Shown here piece after piece: positions 26,527 through 35,265 of a DNA stretch of 64,000 nucleotides. Each line of letters opens with the position of its first letter. Position 1 is the first letter of the stretch. Position numbers and translations under genes: made by a program. The DNA is from Lysinibacillus irui (GTDB taxonomy: Bacteria > Bacillota > Bacilli > Bacillales_A > Planococcaceae), in contig NZ_CP113527.1 in the NCBI RefSeq assembly GCF_028877475.1, positions 613,501 to 677,500 of the forward strand. The letters run 5' to 3'. The notes under the pieces were generated by a model that worked only from the letters and a program-made list of their open reading frames with translations, made no database searches and had not been told where the DNA came from.

Positions 26527-27669
26527 ATGAAAAAATTGCCTGAATTTCTTTCCTATGGTCGTCAATCTATTGATGAGGACGACATACAGATTGTTATAGA
26601 AACATTACGCTCACCTTTTTTAACACAAGGACCAAAAATTCAACAGTTTGAGCAGGCAATTGCTGATTATGTGGGCGCTCAATATGCAGTTGCGTTTTGT
26701 AACGGAACAGCAGCACTTCACGCAGCATGTTATGCATCAGGTATAAGTGAAGGTGATGAGGTAATTACTTCACCCATTACATTTGCGGCTAGTGCTAACT
26801 GTGTTAGATATACGGGAGGAACGGTTGTTTTTGCAGATATTGATGCAAATACATACAACATTGATCCTGAAGAGATAAGAAAAAAGATAACACCAAATAC
26901 GAAGGCAATCATCCCAGTTGATTTTACAGGCCAACCAGCAGACATGGATGCAATCATGGACATCGCACGTGAACATAACCTAGTTGTGATTGAAGACGGT
27001 GCTCACTCTCTTGGTGCTGAATATAAAGGGGAAAAAGTTGGTACCCAGGCACATATGACAATGTTTAGCTTCCATCCTGTTAAGCCAATTACTACAGCTG
27101 AAGGCGGTATTATTGTAACGAATAATGAGGACTATTATCGTAAATTACAACTCTTCCGTAGTCATGGTATTGAGCGAACGGACTATTCAGCTGATCAAGG
27201 TAGTTGGTATTATGAAATGACTGACCTCGGCTATAATTGTCGAATGACTGATTTACAAGCTGCACTTGGTTTATCTCAAATTAAAAAAATTGATACGTTT
27301 ATCCAACAACGTCGTGAAATTGCAGCATTTTATACGGAGGCATTTCAAGATATAGAAAGAATTATCGTTCCACAGCAACTAGAGGGAACTAATTCCGGTT
27401 GGCATTTGTATATGCTTCAGCTTGAGGAAATATCTCGTAAGTTTGTGTTTGAACAAATGAGATCTTTAAATATAGGAGTTCATGTACATTATATTCCTGT
27501 ATATTGGCACCCATATTATCGGGAACTGGGTTATGAACGTGGAATATGTCCAATTGCAGAAAAGTGGTATGAAAAAGCTTTAACATTACCAATTCATCCA
27601 AATATGACTGTAGAAGATTTATCAATAATCGTGTCGAATATTAAAGAATTAATAAAACAACCGAAATAA
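26527..27669 (+). CDS. pseC: UDP-4-amino-4,6-dideoxy-N-acetyl-altrosamine transaminase, PseC
   Basis: A 380-residue PLP-dependent sugar aminotransferase of the DegT family that acts on the PseB product. The internal aldimine lysine is K186 in S-F-H-P-V-K-P-I-T-T-A-E-G-G; I-E-D-G-A-H-S-L-G-A supplies the cofactor aspartate. The opening Y-G-R-Q-S-I-D-E-D-D-I and F-L-T-Q-G-P match PseC. It is the last gene of this unit, 2 bp after the formyltransferase, and is followed by a strong terminator. Confidence 0.9.
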   Translation: MKKLPEFLSYGRQSIDEDDIQIVIETLRSPFLTQGPKIQQFEQAIADYVGAQYAVAFCNGTAALHAACYASGISEGDEVITSPITFAASANCVRYTGGTVVFADIDANTYNIDPEEIRKKITPNTKAIIPVDFTGQPADMDAIMDIAREHNLVVIEDGAHSLGAEYKGEKVGTQAHMTMFSFHPVKPITTAEGGIIVTNNEDYYRKLQLFRSHGIERTDYSADQGSWYYEMTDLGYNCRMTDLQAALGLSQIKKIDTFIQQRREIAAFYTEAFQDIERIIVPQQLEGTNSGWHLYMLQLEEISRKFVFEQMRSLNIGVHVHYIPVYWHPYYRELGYERGICPIAEKWYEKALTLPIHPNMTVEDLSIIVSNIKELIKQPK

Positions 27670-27680
27670 GTAGTATAACA

Positions 27681-27713
27681 AACAGCTTGCTCTTAAAAGA
27701 GTAAGCTGTTTTT
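27681..27713 (+). terminator. Terminator after pseC
   Basis: AACAGCTTGCTCTT pairs with AAGAGTAAGCTGTT (one G-U pair) with a tiny loop, followed by five T residues. Confidence 0.9.
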
Positions 27714-27729
27714 AACAGGAGTTGACGAT

Positions 27730-28944
27730 ATGATTAATTTTCATCCACTAGCTGATCTCCCTAAAATGAAAATTTCAGAAAATCCAAGCATGCAGCATTA
27801 TAATCCTGTTACAATGCAAGAGCTTTTTGCCATTCAAAATGTTGCAAATCAAGTAATTTCACAAGCGAAAATTTTCCTAGTTATTGGTGTAGGCGGTTCA
27901 TTTCTTGGTGCTCGTGCGGTAATTGATGCCCTAACTCCTTATTTCCATACTAATAATGGTGTCGAAATTTTATATGCTGGAAATAATATGAGTGGTGCAT
28001 ACTTAAAGCAGCTATTAAATTATTTAGATACAAAGGATGTTTATGTCAATGTTATTTCAAAGTCTGGTTCAACGATGGAGCCAGCTCTTGCTTTTCGAGT
28101 TGTGAAAAAATATATGGAGCGACGATATGGTAAGGAGTCGCGTAAAAGAATAATTGTTACAACTGATGCTGAAAAAGGAATCTTAAAGCAAATTGCCATT
28201 AAAGAAGGATATCGCCAATTTACTGTTCCGTCTGAAGTTGGAGGACGTTATTCTGTATTTACCCCAGTAGGTTTATTACCAATTGCAGTTGCAGGTATTG
28301 ATATAGAAGCTTTTGTTCGTGGTGGAAGACAAGCAGAATTAGATTTTTCTAGTGAATCGAATAGTGCAGTCGATTATGCTTGTAATCGTTATGCATTGTA
28401 TAAACAAGGTTATTCAGTTGAGCTGCTTGCCTCGTTTGAGCCAAGACTTAATAAATTGCATGAATGGTGGAAACAGCTATTTGGAGAAAGTGAAGGGAAA
28501 GAGAATAAAGGGTTATATCCTTCAACCGTGAACTATTCGACAGATTTACACGCTATTGGACAGTTTATTCAAGATGGTAGTCGTATTATGTTTGAAACAC
28601 TTATTCACTTTGACAATATTGAAGAAGATATTGAAATACCTTTTTCAGTTGAAAATATAGATGGTCTGAATTATTTAGCTGGTCGATCAATGAATGAGGT
28701 AAATGCAACATCAAAAGATGGGGTAGCCCTCGCACATGAAGAAGGTGGCGTCCCTGTTATTCGTATAGAATTGCAAAAATTAGATGCATATCATGTTGGA
28801 TATTTGATGATGTTCTTTATGAAAGCATGTGTTATCAGTGCTAACTTACTTGAGGTGAATCCATTTGATCAGCCTGGTGTAGAAGCATATAAAAAGAAAA
28901 TGTTAGAGTTGTTAAAGGAAGATGTGGTGAAGGTTCGTGCATAA
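27730..28944 (+). CDS. Phosphoglucose isomerase-family protein (island copy)
   Basis: A 404-residue glucose-6-phosphate isomerase, about 45 residues shorter than B. subtilis Pgi, mainly at the N-terminus. Active-site segments are kept: V-I-G-V-G-G-S-F-L-G-A-R, S-K-S-G-S-T-M-E-P, V-G-G-R-Y-S-V, W-K-Q-L-F-G-E-S-E-G-K and the late F-D-Q-P-G-V-E-A-Y. It overlaps the phosphoglucomutase gene by 8 bp. It is probably a second pgi supplying glucose-6-phosphate to the dTDP-sugar pathway; whether the housekeeping pgi lies elsewhere cannot be seen here. Confidence 0.85.
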   Translation: MINFHPLADLPKMKISENPSMQHYNPVTMQELFAIQNVANQVISQAKIFLVIGVGGSFLGARAVIDALTPYFHTNNGVEILYAGNNMSGAYLKQLLNYLDTKDVYVNVISKSGSTMEPALAFRVVKKYMERRYGKESRKRIIVTTDAEKGILKQIAIKEGYRQFTVPSEVGGRYSVFTPVGLLPIAVAGIDIEAFVRGGRQAELDFSSESNSAVDYACNRYALYKQGYSVELLASFEPRLNKLHEWWKQLFGESEGKENKGLYPSTVNYSTDLHAIGQFIQDGSRIMFETLIHFDNIEEDIEIPFSVENIDGLNYLAGRSMNEVNATSKDGVALAHEEGGVPVIRIELQKLDAYHVGYLMMFFMKACVISANLLEVNPFDQPGVEAYKKKMLELLKEDVVKVRA

Positions 28945-30634
28945 AGAATTGTATGAGTTATGGCGACAAAAAGCGAATAGTATGTATCAAGATGAACTGC
29001 TAGAAATTGCTAATAATAAACAAGCTATTGAAGATCATTTCTATCAATTAGTTCCTTTCGGTACAGGCGGAATGAGGGGGAAGCTAGGAGCTGGCACAAA
29101 TCGTATCAATATTCATACCATTCGTTTAGTAGCTGAAGGATTAGCTCGTCAAATTGAGTGTCAGGGAGAAGCGGCGAAAATAAGTGGTGTTGTTATTGCG
29201 TATGATACACGACATTTTTCACAGGAGTTTGCTTATGAAACAGCAGGAGTTTTGGCTGCGCATGGTATACAAACCTATGTATTTAGTGAAAGTAGACCAA
29301 CTCCTGAATTAAGTTTTGCTATTCGATATTTAGCGGCCTATGCCGGAGTAGTTATTACAGCTAGTCATAATCCTAAAGAATATAATGGTTTTAAAGTATA
29401 TGGACAAGATGGAGCACAGTTAACACCTCGATTTGCCGATGAAGTCTCTGAACATATGAAAAGTGTAGAAGATATTTTTAAAATTCATTCCCTCACAAAA
29501 GATGAATTATTTACATCGGATTATTGCATTGAGATGCTAGACAAATTGGATGATGCGTATAATGCTGCTCTAAAAACACTTATTCAAGTTAATGGTAAAA
29601 AGGATGTAAACATAATCTATACTCCTTTGCATGGTGCAGGTCTTGTGCCGACAAAGCGTGCTTTAAAAGAGGCAGGCTTTACAAATGTACATATTGTTAA
29701 CGAACAAGCTGTTCAAGATGGCGATTTTCCAACAGTGCAGTATCCAAATCCAGAAGAAACGCTTGCCTTTGAAATGGCGATTGCTTTAGGGAAGAAAGTT
29801 GGAGCTGAATTAATACTGGCTACAGATCCAGATGCAGATCGTCTTGGTGTAGCGATACTTAATGGTGATTATTATCAGCTATTAACAGGGAACCAGCTTG
29901 GTGCCCTATTGTTAAACTATTTACTTTCTACAAAGCAACAAGCAGGAACTTTACCTTTGAATGGGGCAATCTTAAAAACTATTGTAACCTCTGAATTAGG
30001 GACAGCAATTGCAGGTAGTTTTAATATACAAACAATAAATACGCTTACAGGTTTTAAATACATTGCTGAGAAAATCGCAGAATTTGAGACAACTGGTGAG
30101 CATTCATTTATATTTGGCTATGAAGAAAGCTACGGGTATCTAGCAGGAAGTTTTGTAAGAGATAAAGATGCAGTACAAATTGCACTCTTAACTGCAGAAA
30201 TGGCTTCTTATTATAAAGAACAAAATCTATCACTTTTAGATGTGCTGAACTCCCTTTACCAACAACATGGATACTATCAAGAAAAGTTGTTGTCATTTAC
30301 TTATGAGGGGATAGAGGGACAGAAGCGTATAACCAATATTATGGAGCAATTTAGAAAAAACGAATCTACCGAAATGGCTGGAATCAAAGTTATAGTAACA
30401 GAAGATTACAAGGCAGGATTTACATATCTTGCAAACGGTGAGAAACAAGCGTTATCTTTACCAAAAACAGATGTTCTCAAATATAGATTACAAGATGGTT
30501 CATGGATTTGTATTCGACCTTCTGGAACAGAACCGAAATGTAAGATTTACATTGGAGTACGAAAGGATAGCGAAGCAGAAGCATTTGAAACCTTAATTGA
30601 TGTAGAAGATTATATGAAAAAAATGATTAATTAA
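28937..30634 (+). CDS. pgcA: Phosphoglucomutase/phosphomannomutase
   Basis: A 565-residue alpha-D-phosphohexomutase of PgcA size. Motifs in order are F-G-T-G-G-M-R-G-K near the N-terminus, the phosphoserine loop T-A-S-H-N-P-K-E-Y-N-G, the metal loop D-P-D-A-D-R-L-G, sugar-binding G-Y-E-E-S-Y-G-Y and phosphate-binding R-P-S-G-T-E-P-K. It converts glucose-6-phosphate to glucose-1-phosphate, the RfbA substrate. The start is GTG 28937 inside the isomerase gene. Confidence 0.88.
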   Translation: MHKELYELWRQKANSMYQDELLEIANNKQAIEDHFYQLVPFGTGGMRGKLGAGTNRINIHTIRLVAEGLARQIECQGEAAKISGVVIAYDTRHFSQEFAYETAGVLAAHGIQTYVFSESRPTPELSFAIRYLAAYAGVVITASHNPKEYNGFKVYGQDGAQLTPRFADEVSEHMKSVEDIFKIHSLTKDELFTSDYCIEMLDKLDDAYNAALKTLIQVNGKKDVNIIYTPLHGAGLVPTKRALKEAGFTNVHIVNEQAVQDGDFPTVQYPNPEETLAFEMAIALGKKVGAELILATDPDADRLGVAILNGDYYQLLTGNQLGALLLNYLLSTKQQAGTLPLNGAILKTIVTSELGTAIAGSFNIQTINTLTGFKYIAEKIAEFETTGEHSFIFGYEESYGYLAGSFVRDKDAVQIALLTAEMASYYKEQNLSLLDVLNSLYQQHGYYQEKLLSFTYEGIEGQKRITNIMEQFRKNESTEMAGIKVIVTEDYKAGFTYLANGEKQALSLPKTDVLKYRLQDGSWICIRPSGTEPKCKIYIGVRKDSEAEAFETLIDVEDYMKKMIN

Positions 30635-30638
30635 AAAT

Positions 30639-30687
30639 AAAAAAACCTCGAAATCACTCGGCAAATTGTCTGATTTCGAGGTTTTTT
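30639..30687 (+). terminator. Terminator closing the sugar island
   Basis: AAAAAACCTCGAAATCA and TGATTTCGAGGTTTTTT form a long near-perfect stem. With A-rich and T-rich ends it could work on both strands. Confidence 0.9.
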
Positions 30688-30755
30688 AACTATAGCTTGT
30701 TTAAAAACGAAATGAAGACTTAACAAGATACTAAGCATTTGTTTACCAAAAAACG

Positions 30756-30782
30756 TGAAACTATACAAAATGCTTCCGATAA
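30756..30782 (+). promoter_or_regulatory. Sigma-D-type promoter for flaG-fliD-fliT
   Basis: TGAA at 30756-30759, 15 bp, TCCGATAA at 30775-30782 (six of eight to the sigma-D -10 consensus). It stands 40 bp upstream of flaG, as expected for the filament-cap operon. Confidence 0.6.
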
Positions 30783-30821
30783 TAATGGTAAGCAATTGAA
30801 AAGTTTAGGAGGTTGAGTTAC

Positions 30822-31208
30822 ATGCGTATTGCATCGCAGGGGCAGTCAATTGAGACGATTACTGCACCAACTAATACAAAAGCAATGACTGTGCAGGAAA
30901 AAATGACGCCTAATGTTTCAACAGTAACCGACTCTCAACTGGTAGTAGAAAAAGCAACTACTGTTGGAGAAGAACAGGAAATTTCAAAAGAAAAACTACA
31001 ACAGGCTGTAGATGTTGTAAATGAATTTTTGGAAATAAATCATAGTTCCTCAAAATTTATTTATCATGAGGGCTTGGAACGCTATTATGTGACGATAGTA
31101 AATCGTGATACTGAGGAAGTTGTTAAGGAAATCCCACCTAAAAAATTATTAGATGCTTTCTATGAAATGCAAAAAATGGTGGGAATGATTGTAGACGAGA
31201 AAATTTAA
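30822..31208 (+). CDS. flaG: FlaG-family flagellar protein
   Basis: A 128-residue FlaG/YvyC protein. The first 65 residues are polar and variable; the conserved part has V-N-E-F-L-E-I-N, F-x-Y-H-E-G-L-E-R-Y-Y-V-T-I-V-N and the ending I-P-P-K-K-L-L-D. FlaG affects filament length in some bacteria. The start is ATG 30822, 9 bp after AGGAGG at 30807-30812; an upstream TTG at 30813 is immediately adjacent to that site and unlikely. It precedes fliD as in B. subtilis. Confidence 0.9.
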   Translation: MRIASQGQSIETITAPTNTKAMTVQEKMTPNVSTVTDSQLVVEKATTVGEEQEISKEKLQQAVDVVNEFLEINHSSSKFIYHEGLERYYVTIVNRDTEEVVKEIPPKKLLDAFYEMQKMVGMIVDEKI

Positions 31209-31229
31209 AGAAAAATAGGAGGATGAAAA

Positions 31230-33548
31230 ATGGTTTCAAGAATTGGTGGATTAGCCTCAGGAATGGATATTGATAGTATTGTAGAGAAGTTAATGCAGGC
31301 GGAAAGAATGCCTTTAAATAAAGCTTTTCAAAGAAAGCAAACATTAGAATGGCAGCGTGACGCGTATCGAAATGTGAATGTAGCTACACAGAAACTCAAT
31401 AAATTTTTAGAAGAAAAAATGTGGTTGCAGAGCCAGATGATGAAAAAAACAGCTACATCTTCTAATGAAAACTTAGTAACAGTTAAGGCTACAAATAATG
31501 CTACTGGTTCTCTCAATATTGAAAGTGTTACGCAATTAGCCACTTCAACTCAGATGATTGGTGAGCAAACAGGTTATACAGGTACAACGAAATTATCAGC
31601 TTTGGTGGGGGAATCTGTTAAGTCTATAGAGATAAAATCAATCGATAAGAACGGTAATTTAGCAGAAAAGGCAACTACAATTACCTTTGATCCTTCGAAA
31701 GATACAATTAATGATTTAATAAAAAAAATCAATCAGAGTAATGCTGGAGTTACTGCATTATTTGAAAATGGACAACTTTCATTAACTGCAAATAATACAG
31801 GTAGTGTAAAAAGTGGTAGTGGGGAGATTGTCTTTGGACAAGGGAAAGAACTATTTGATGCATTAGGGATGGATAAAGCAACGCCTATATCTGGTAAAAA
31901 TGCGATTCTAAAAGTTAATGGTATTTCGATGGAGCGTTCATCAAATACAATTACGATTTCTGGCTATGAGGTATCACTTAAGTCAACATTCAATGCCAAA
32001 GCAGGAGCAGCTGATCGTGTAGCAGCAGCAGAAATAGAATTAAAAAATGCGAAAGATGCACAGCCAATTTTAGAAGCTGATAGAGATAAAAAGCTTGGAG
32101 AATACAATACTTATTATAATGATACGTACAAAAAAGAGCACGAGCGTATTTTTGGGAAAAACAATTTAACCGTAGATCAACAAGAAAAATTTGATAAGTT
32201 ATCGGACATAGGGAAAGTTGCTCTTCTAAATGCTACTGATTTAACTGACTTACAATCTATAAGTATTGATTATACAGATGCAGAGAGTATTAAGTCATCT
32301 ATTAACAATTCAAGCTTAACAGATGAACAAAAAGCAAAACTATTAAGACTATCTCCAGATGACTTAAAATCTTTACAAAGTGCTGATGGGGGAGCATTGC
32401 TTGACCGAGCACAGCAAATCGATTTTGAAAACTCCTATAAATCCTTAGATAAGACTTTTTTAAATAATTTGACTGCCGATGATATAGCATTTTTATCTGA
32501 AATTAAAGGAAAAGATAATACTGAAATAGATCAAATTCTAGCAGGAAAAGACGATGCTATTAAGGAAAAATTCGGAAAAATGGATAGAGTTGATTTAAGC
32601 CGTTTATCTGATTTAAGTGGTTCCTTAGAAGATTTTAAACAGTTTAGTACAGTGGAGAAAAAGAATAATGACAATCTAGCTGCATATAAAGCAGCAGAAA
32701 GTAATGTACAGTCTGGACTAAAACGTATTGAAGAAGCACAGAAATCTTATGATAATGCAAAGGCGGCAGAGAACAGCACGGCCGGTGATAGTTCACCTAC
32801 TGTAGCTCCAGTTAATTTAACCTCTACTACTGATACTAAAAGCATAAAAGATAGTATTCAAGAATTTGTAAAAACTTATAATGAAATGCTCGATACGATG
32901 AATGGTCTATTAAAAGAAAAGAAATATCGTGATTATCCACCATTGACAAAAGAACAACGTGAAGATATGTCTGAAAGCGAGCAAAAGTTGTGGGATGAAA
33001 AAGCGAAAAGTGGTTTATTACGTAACGACTCTTTAATTCGAGATGGTTTAGCTAAGATGCGCTCTCAGTTTGTATCGTCTGTCAATGGACTGGGCGATGA
33101 TACAATTGATTCTTTAGCTGAAATAGGGATTACGACATCGAAAACACTTTCAGATGGTGGGAAGTTAGTAATAGATGACAAGAAGCTTGATGCTGCCTTA
33201 GAAAAAGACCCTGATCAAGTTATTCAAATGTTTACTAATCAAGGCAGTGTAACTACCATTACTGATGAAAAAGGTAGAAAAATTACTCAAGATTCACGAG
33301 GCATAACAAAACGTTTAAGAGATGAAATAGATGCTTTAACTAAAAATATTGAGAAGAAAGCGGGTAAAGAAGGAAAAACAGATCAAACTTATAGTTTAGG
33401 TAAACTAATTATTGAATCTGATAATCGCATTACTAAATTACAAGCTAAACTAGTAGATATTGAGGCGCGTTATTGGAAACAATTCACAGCTATGGAGCAA
33501 GCAATAAACAAAGCAAATCAACAATCGAGCATGTTCATGCAAGGCTAA
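31230..33548 (+). CDS. fliD: Flagellar filament cap protein FliD with a large inserted domain
   Basis: A 772-residue FliD, about 270 longer than B. subtilis FliD (about 500). The N-terminus I-G-G-L-A-S-G-M-D-I-D-S-I-V-E-K-L and the C-terminal region (S-I-Q-E-F-V-K-T-Y-N-E-M and the final helix) are normal. The extra sequence spans roughly residues 258-527. It starts and ends with long charged helices that look like an antiparallel coiled-coil stalk, with a helical Leu/Asp/Ser-rich head between. FliD caps the filament and may contact surfaces. AGGAGGA precedes the ATG. Confidence 0.92.
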   Translation: MVSRIGGLASGMDIDSIVEKLMQAERMPLNKAFQRKQTLEWQRDAYRNVNVATQKLNKFLEEKMWLQSQMMKKTATSSNENLVTVKATNNATGSLNIESVTQLATSTQMIGEQTGYTGTTKLSALVGESVKSIEIKSIDKNGNLAEKATTITFDPSKDTINDLIKKINQSNAGVTALFENGQLSLTANNTGSVKSGSGEIVFGQGKELFDALGMDKATPISGKNAILKVNGISMERSSNTITISGYEVSLKSTFNAKAGAADRVAAAEIELKNAKDAQPILEADRDKKLGEYNTYYNDTYKKEHERIFGKNNLTVDQQEKFDKLSDIGKVALLNATDLTDLQSISIDYTDAESIKSSINNSSLTDEQKAKLLRLSPDDLKSLQSADGGALLDRAQQIDFENSYKSLDKTFLNNLTADDIAFLSEIKGKDNTEIDQILAGKDDAIKEKFGKMDRVDLSRLSDLSGSLEDFKQFSTVEKKNNDNLAAYKAAESNVQSGLKRIEEAQKSYDNAKAAENSTAGDSSPTVAPVNLTSTTDTKSIKDSIQEFVKTYNEMLDTMNGLLKEKKYRDYPPLTKEQREDMSESEQKLWDEKAKSGLLRNDSLIRDGLAKMRSQFVSSVNGLGDDTIDSLAEIGITTSKTLSDGGKLVIDDKKLDAALEKDPDQVIQMFTNQGSVTTITDEKGRKITQDSRGITKRLRDEIDALTKNIEKKAGKEGKTDQTYSLGKLIIESDNRITKLQAKLVDIEARYWKQFTAMEQAINKANQQSSMFMQG

Positions 33549-33575
33549 GGTTTCTAATTAAGATAGGAGAGTAAA

Positions 33576-33935
33576 ATGCAGCAAACAGAACAACTATTGC
33601 AGACATCAGCTAATTTATTTAAGTTTTTAGGGGACGTTCCTAAAGGCGAAGACCGTGATGAATACATCAATACTATCAATACTATGTTGGACAAGCGTGG
33701 GACGATTATTGAAGACTTGATCAAAGAAGGATTTCGTTTTGATGAACAAAATCGAGTTCATCGTACACTATTGGAACTAGATAAAGGCATTAAAGAACGA
33801 TTGGCTGCCGTAATGAGTGCCGTTAAACAAGACATGGCAAACCTACAAAAAACGAAAAAAAGTGAACAGCAATATTTCAATCCTTATTCGAATGTTCGTG
33901 TGATGGATGGCATGTATTATGACAAAAAGAATTAA
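33576..33935 (+). CDS. fliT: FliT-like flagellar export chaperone
   Basis: A 119-residue helical protein with L-D-K-R-G-x-I-I-E-D-L-I-K-E-G, resembling Gram-positive FliT proteins, and a polar tail ending Y-Y-D-K-K-N. FliT chaperones FliD, encoded directly upstream. The order fliD-fliT-fliS is reversed relative to B. subtilis (fliD-fliS-fliT). AGGAGAG precedes the ATG. The identification rests on size, helicity and context as well as the short motif. Confidence 0.7.
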   Translation: MQQTEQLLQTSANLFKFLGDVPKGEDRDEYINTINTMLDKRGTIIEDLIKEGFRFDEQNRVHRTLLELDKGIKERLAAVMSAVKQDMANLQKTKKSEQQYFNPYSNVRVMDGMYYDKKN

Positions 33936-33944
33936 TATTTTATC

Positions 33945-34096
33945 TTCATTCAGCGTGGTGGAAGTCGCCCGCTGAATGGAAGATTAAGCCCCGGCGGATG
34001 TCATGGATTTTAAAAGGAGTAAATTGTGATCGCAATTCAAAATCCAGACACAATTACGCTGAGGCGTAATTGATCAAATAGCTTTTCTTCGGAAAA
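33945..34096 (+). repeat. Multi-hairpin intergenic element between fliT and fliS
   Basis: Four inverted repeats follow each other. CATTCAGCG/CGCTGAATG is at 33947-33978. TGGATTTT/AAAATCCA (34004-34046) encloses AATTG/CAATT. CAATTACGC-TGAG-GCGTAATTG is at 34051-34072, and TTTTC-TTCG-GAAAA at 34083-34096. There is no open frame. It looks like a dispersed, MITE-like or structured-RNA repeat; I believe similar sequences recur in Lysinibacillus intergenic DNA but could not check. None of the hairpins ends in a terminator T tract. Confidence 0.7.
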
Positions 34097-34143
34097 TGGT
34101 TTAAACTAGTAAATAAGTAACCTTTCAAAGGAGTTGTCCTTTA

Positions 34144-34554
34144 TTGGCAGCAAATTTAACAGCACAAAACGCATACAAACAAAATAGTGTAACCACTGCT
34201 TCTCCTGGTGAGTTGACGTTAATGCTTTATAATGGATGTCTGAAATTCTTGCATAAGGCGAAACAAGCTATTCAAGAGAAGAATATCCAAGAAAAGAACA
34301 CAAATCTTCAAAAGGCGCAGGCGATTATTGCTGAGCTAATGTCTACACTCAATATGGATATTGAGATTTCGAAACAAATGCTTCCTCTTTATGAATATAT
34401 GAATCATCGTTTAGTCGAAGCGAACATTCAAAATGATGTAGCCATTATTGAAGAAGTAGAGGGATTGGTGACGGAATTCCGCGATACGTGGAAGGAAGTT
34501 ATTCGCATTAATCGACAACAGCAGTTTGGTCAAGGAAACAGCGGACAAATTTAG
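34144..34554 (+). CDS. fliS: Flagellar export chaperone FliS
   Basis: A 136-residue FliS, the flagellin chaperone. The signature A-Y-K-Q-N-S-V-T-T-A-S-P-G-E-L-T-L-M-L-Y-N-G lies at residues 10-31. The rest is a four-helix bundle with a Gln/Gly-rich tail. The start is TTG 34144, 10 bp after AAAGGAG. It is separated from fliT by about 200 bp of hairpin-rich DNA, so it may be transcribed at a different level from fliD. Confidence 0.93.
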   Translation: MAANLTAQNAYKQNSVTTASPGELTLMLYNGCLKFLHKAKQAIQEKNIQEKNTNLQKAQAIIAELMSTLNMDIEISKQMLPLYEYMNHRLVEANIQNDVAIIEEVEGLVTEFRDTWKEVIRINRQQQFGQGNSGQI

Positions 34555-34561
34555 ACACAAC

Positions 34562-34594
34562 GAGAGGCCATCTTCAACGGGTGGTCTCTTTTTT
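34562..34594 (+). terminator. Terminator after fliS
   Basis: AGAGGCCA pairs with TGGTCTCT (one G-U) across a 12-nt loop and runs into six T residues. Confidence 0.8.
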
Positions 34595-34748
34595 ATGGCA
34601 AGAATCATCAACTAAAAATTATCACTAAATAGTCATAAATTAGGCTATTCAACGGTAAAATATGTTACTTATTCCCTCTGGTTGTAAGTAGGGCATCGTG
34701 TCATAATCAAAGCAATATCAATGTTTAATATAGTACTGGGGTGGGAAT

Positions 34749-35129
34749 ATGATCTTTAAGCGTCAAGAAGGCTTCCGCTTTAAATTCGAGGAGCCTATTC
34801 AAATAACTTTTGCTATGTATGAGAATGGAAAGGTCAATCATGGACAGACAGCCATGGCAGACTTGCTGGATATTAGTCCGCGTGGATTAAAAATGTTTAC
34901 TGAAGTGGATTTAGGCGTCAACCCTCCACCATTGGACCTCCGATTTGTACTTGATACACTTGAGGTGCGAGCATATGGGGATGTCATTTGGAGTCGCCCG
35001 TTTGGTAACGGTAAGCAATATGGCATCCATTTCAATGATCAAGGACCAGTAGAAGATTTGATTGTTGAAGAATTAAAGCTGCGACGTAAAAAGGAAGCGG
35101 CAGAAGCGAAGAAACAAAATGATTTTTAA
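34749..35129 (+). CDS. PilZ-domain protein with an incomplete c-di-GMP motif
   Basis: A 126-residue single PilZ domain. The second motif D-I-S-P-R-G (D/N-x-S-x-x-G) is intact at about residues 42-47. The first motif R-x-x-x-R is altered: R10 is present, but residue 6 is Gln, with Arg at 5 instead. PilZ proteins bind cyclic di-GMP and often adjust flagellar motor function, which fits its place after fliS. The charged tail (K-K-E-A-A-E-A-K-K) is helical. Binding may be weak or different from canonical PilZ. Confidence 0.85.
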   Translation: MIFKRQEGFRFKFEEPIQITFAMYENGKVNHGQTAMADLLDISPRGLKMFTEVDLGVNPPPLDLRFVLDTLEVRAYGDVIWSRPFGNGKQYGIHFNDQGPVEDLIVEELKLRRKKEAAEAKKQNDF

Positions 35130-35265
35130 TCATAATACTTTCACTGCCATATGACAGTGTGTCTCCATACAGGAGTAGTTTGAACGCACGGTAAATTCAC
35201 TGATAGAAAATAGAGTTTTCTACTAAATTAAAATAAAAATATTTTGTAAAAAAAAGAATGATTTT

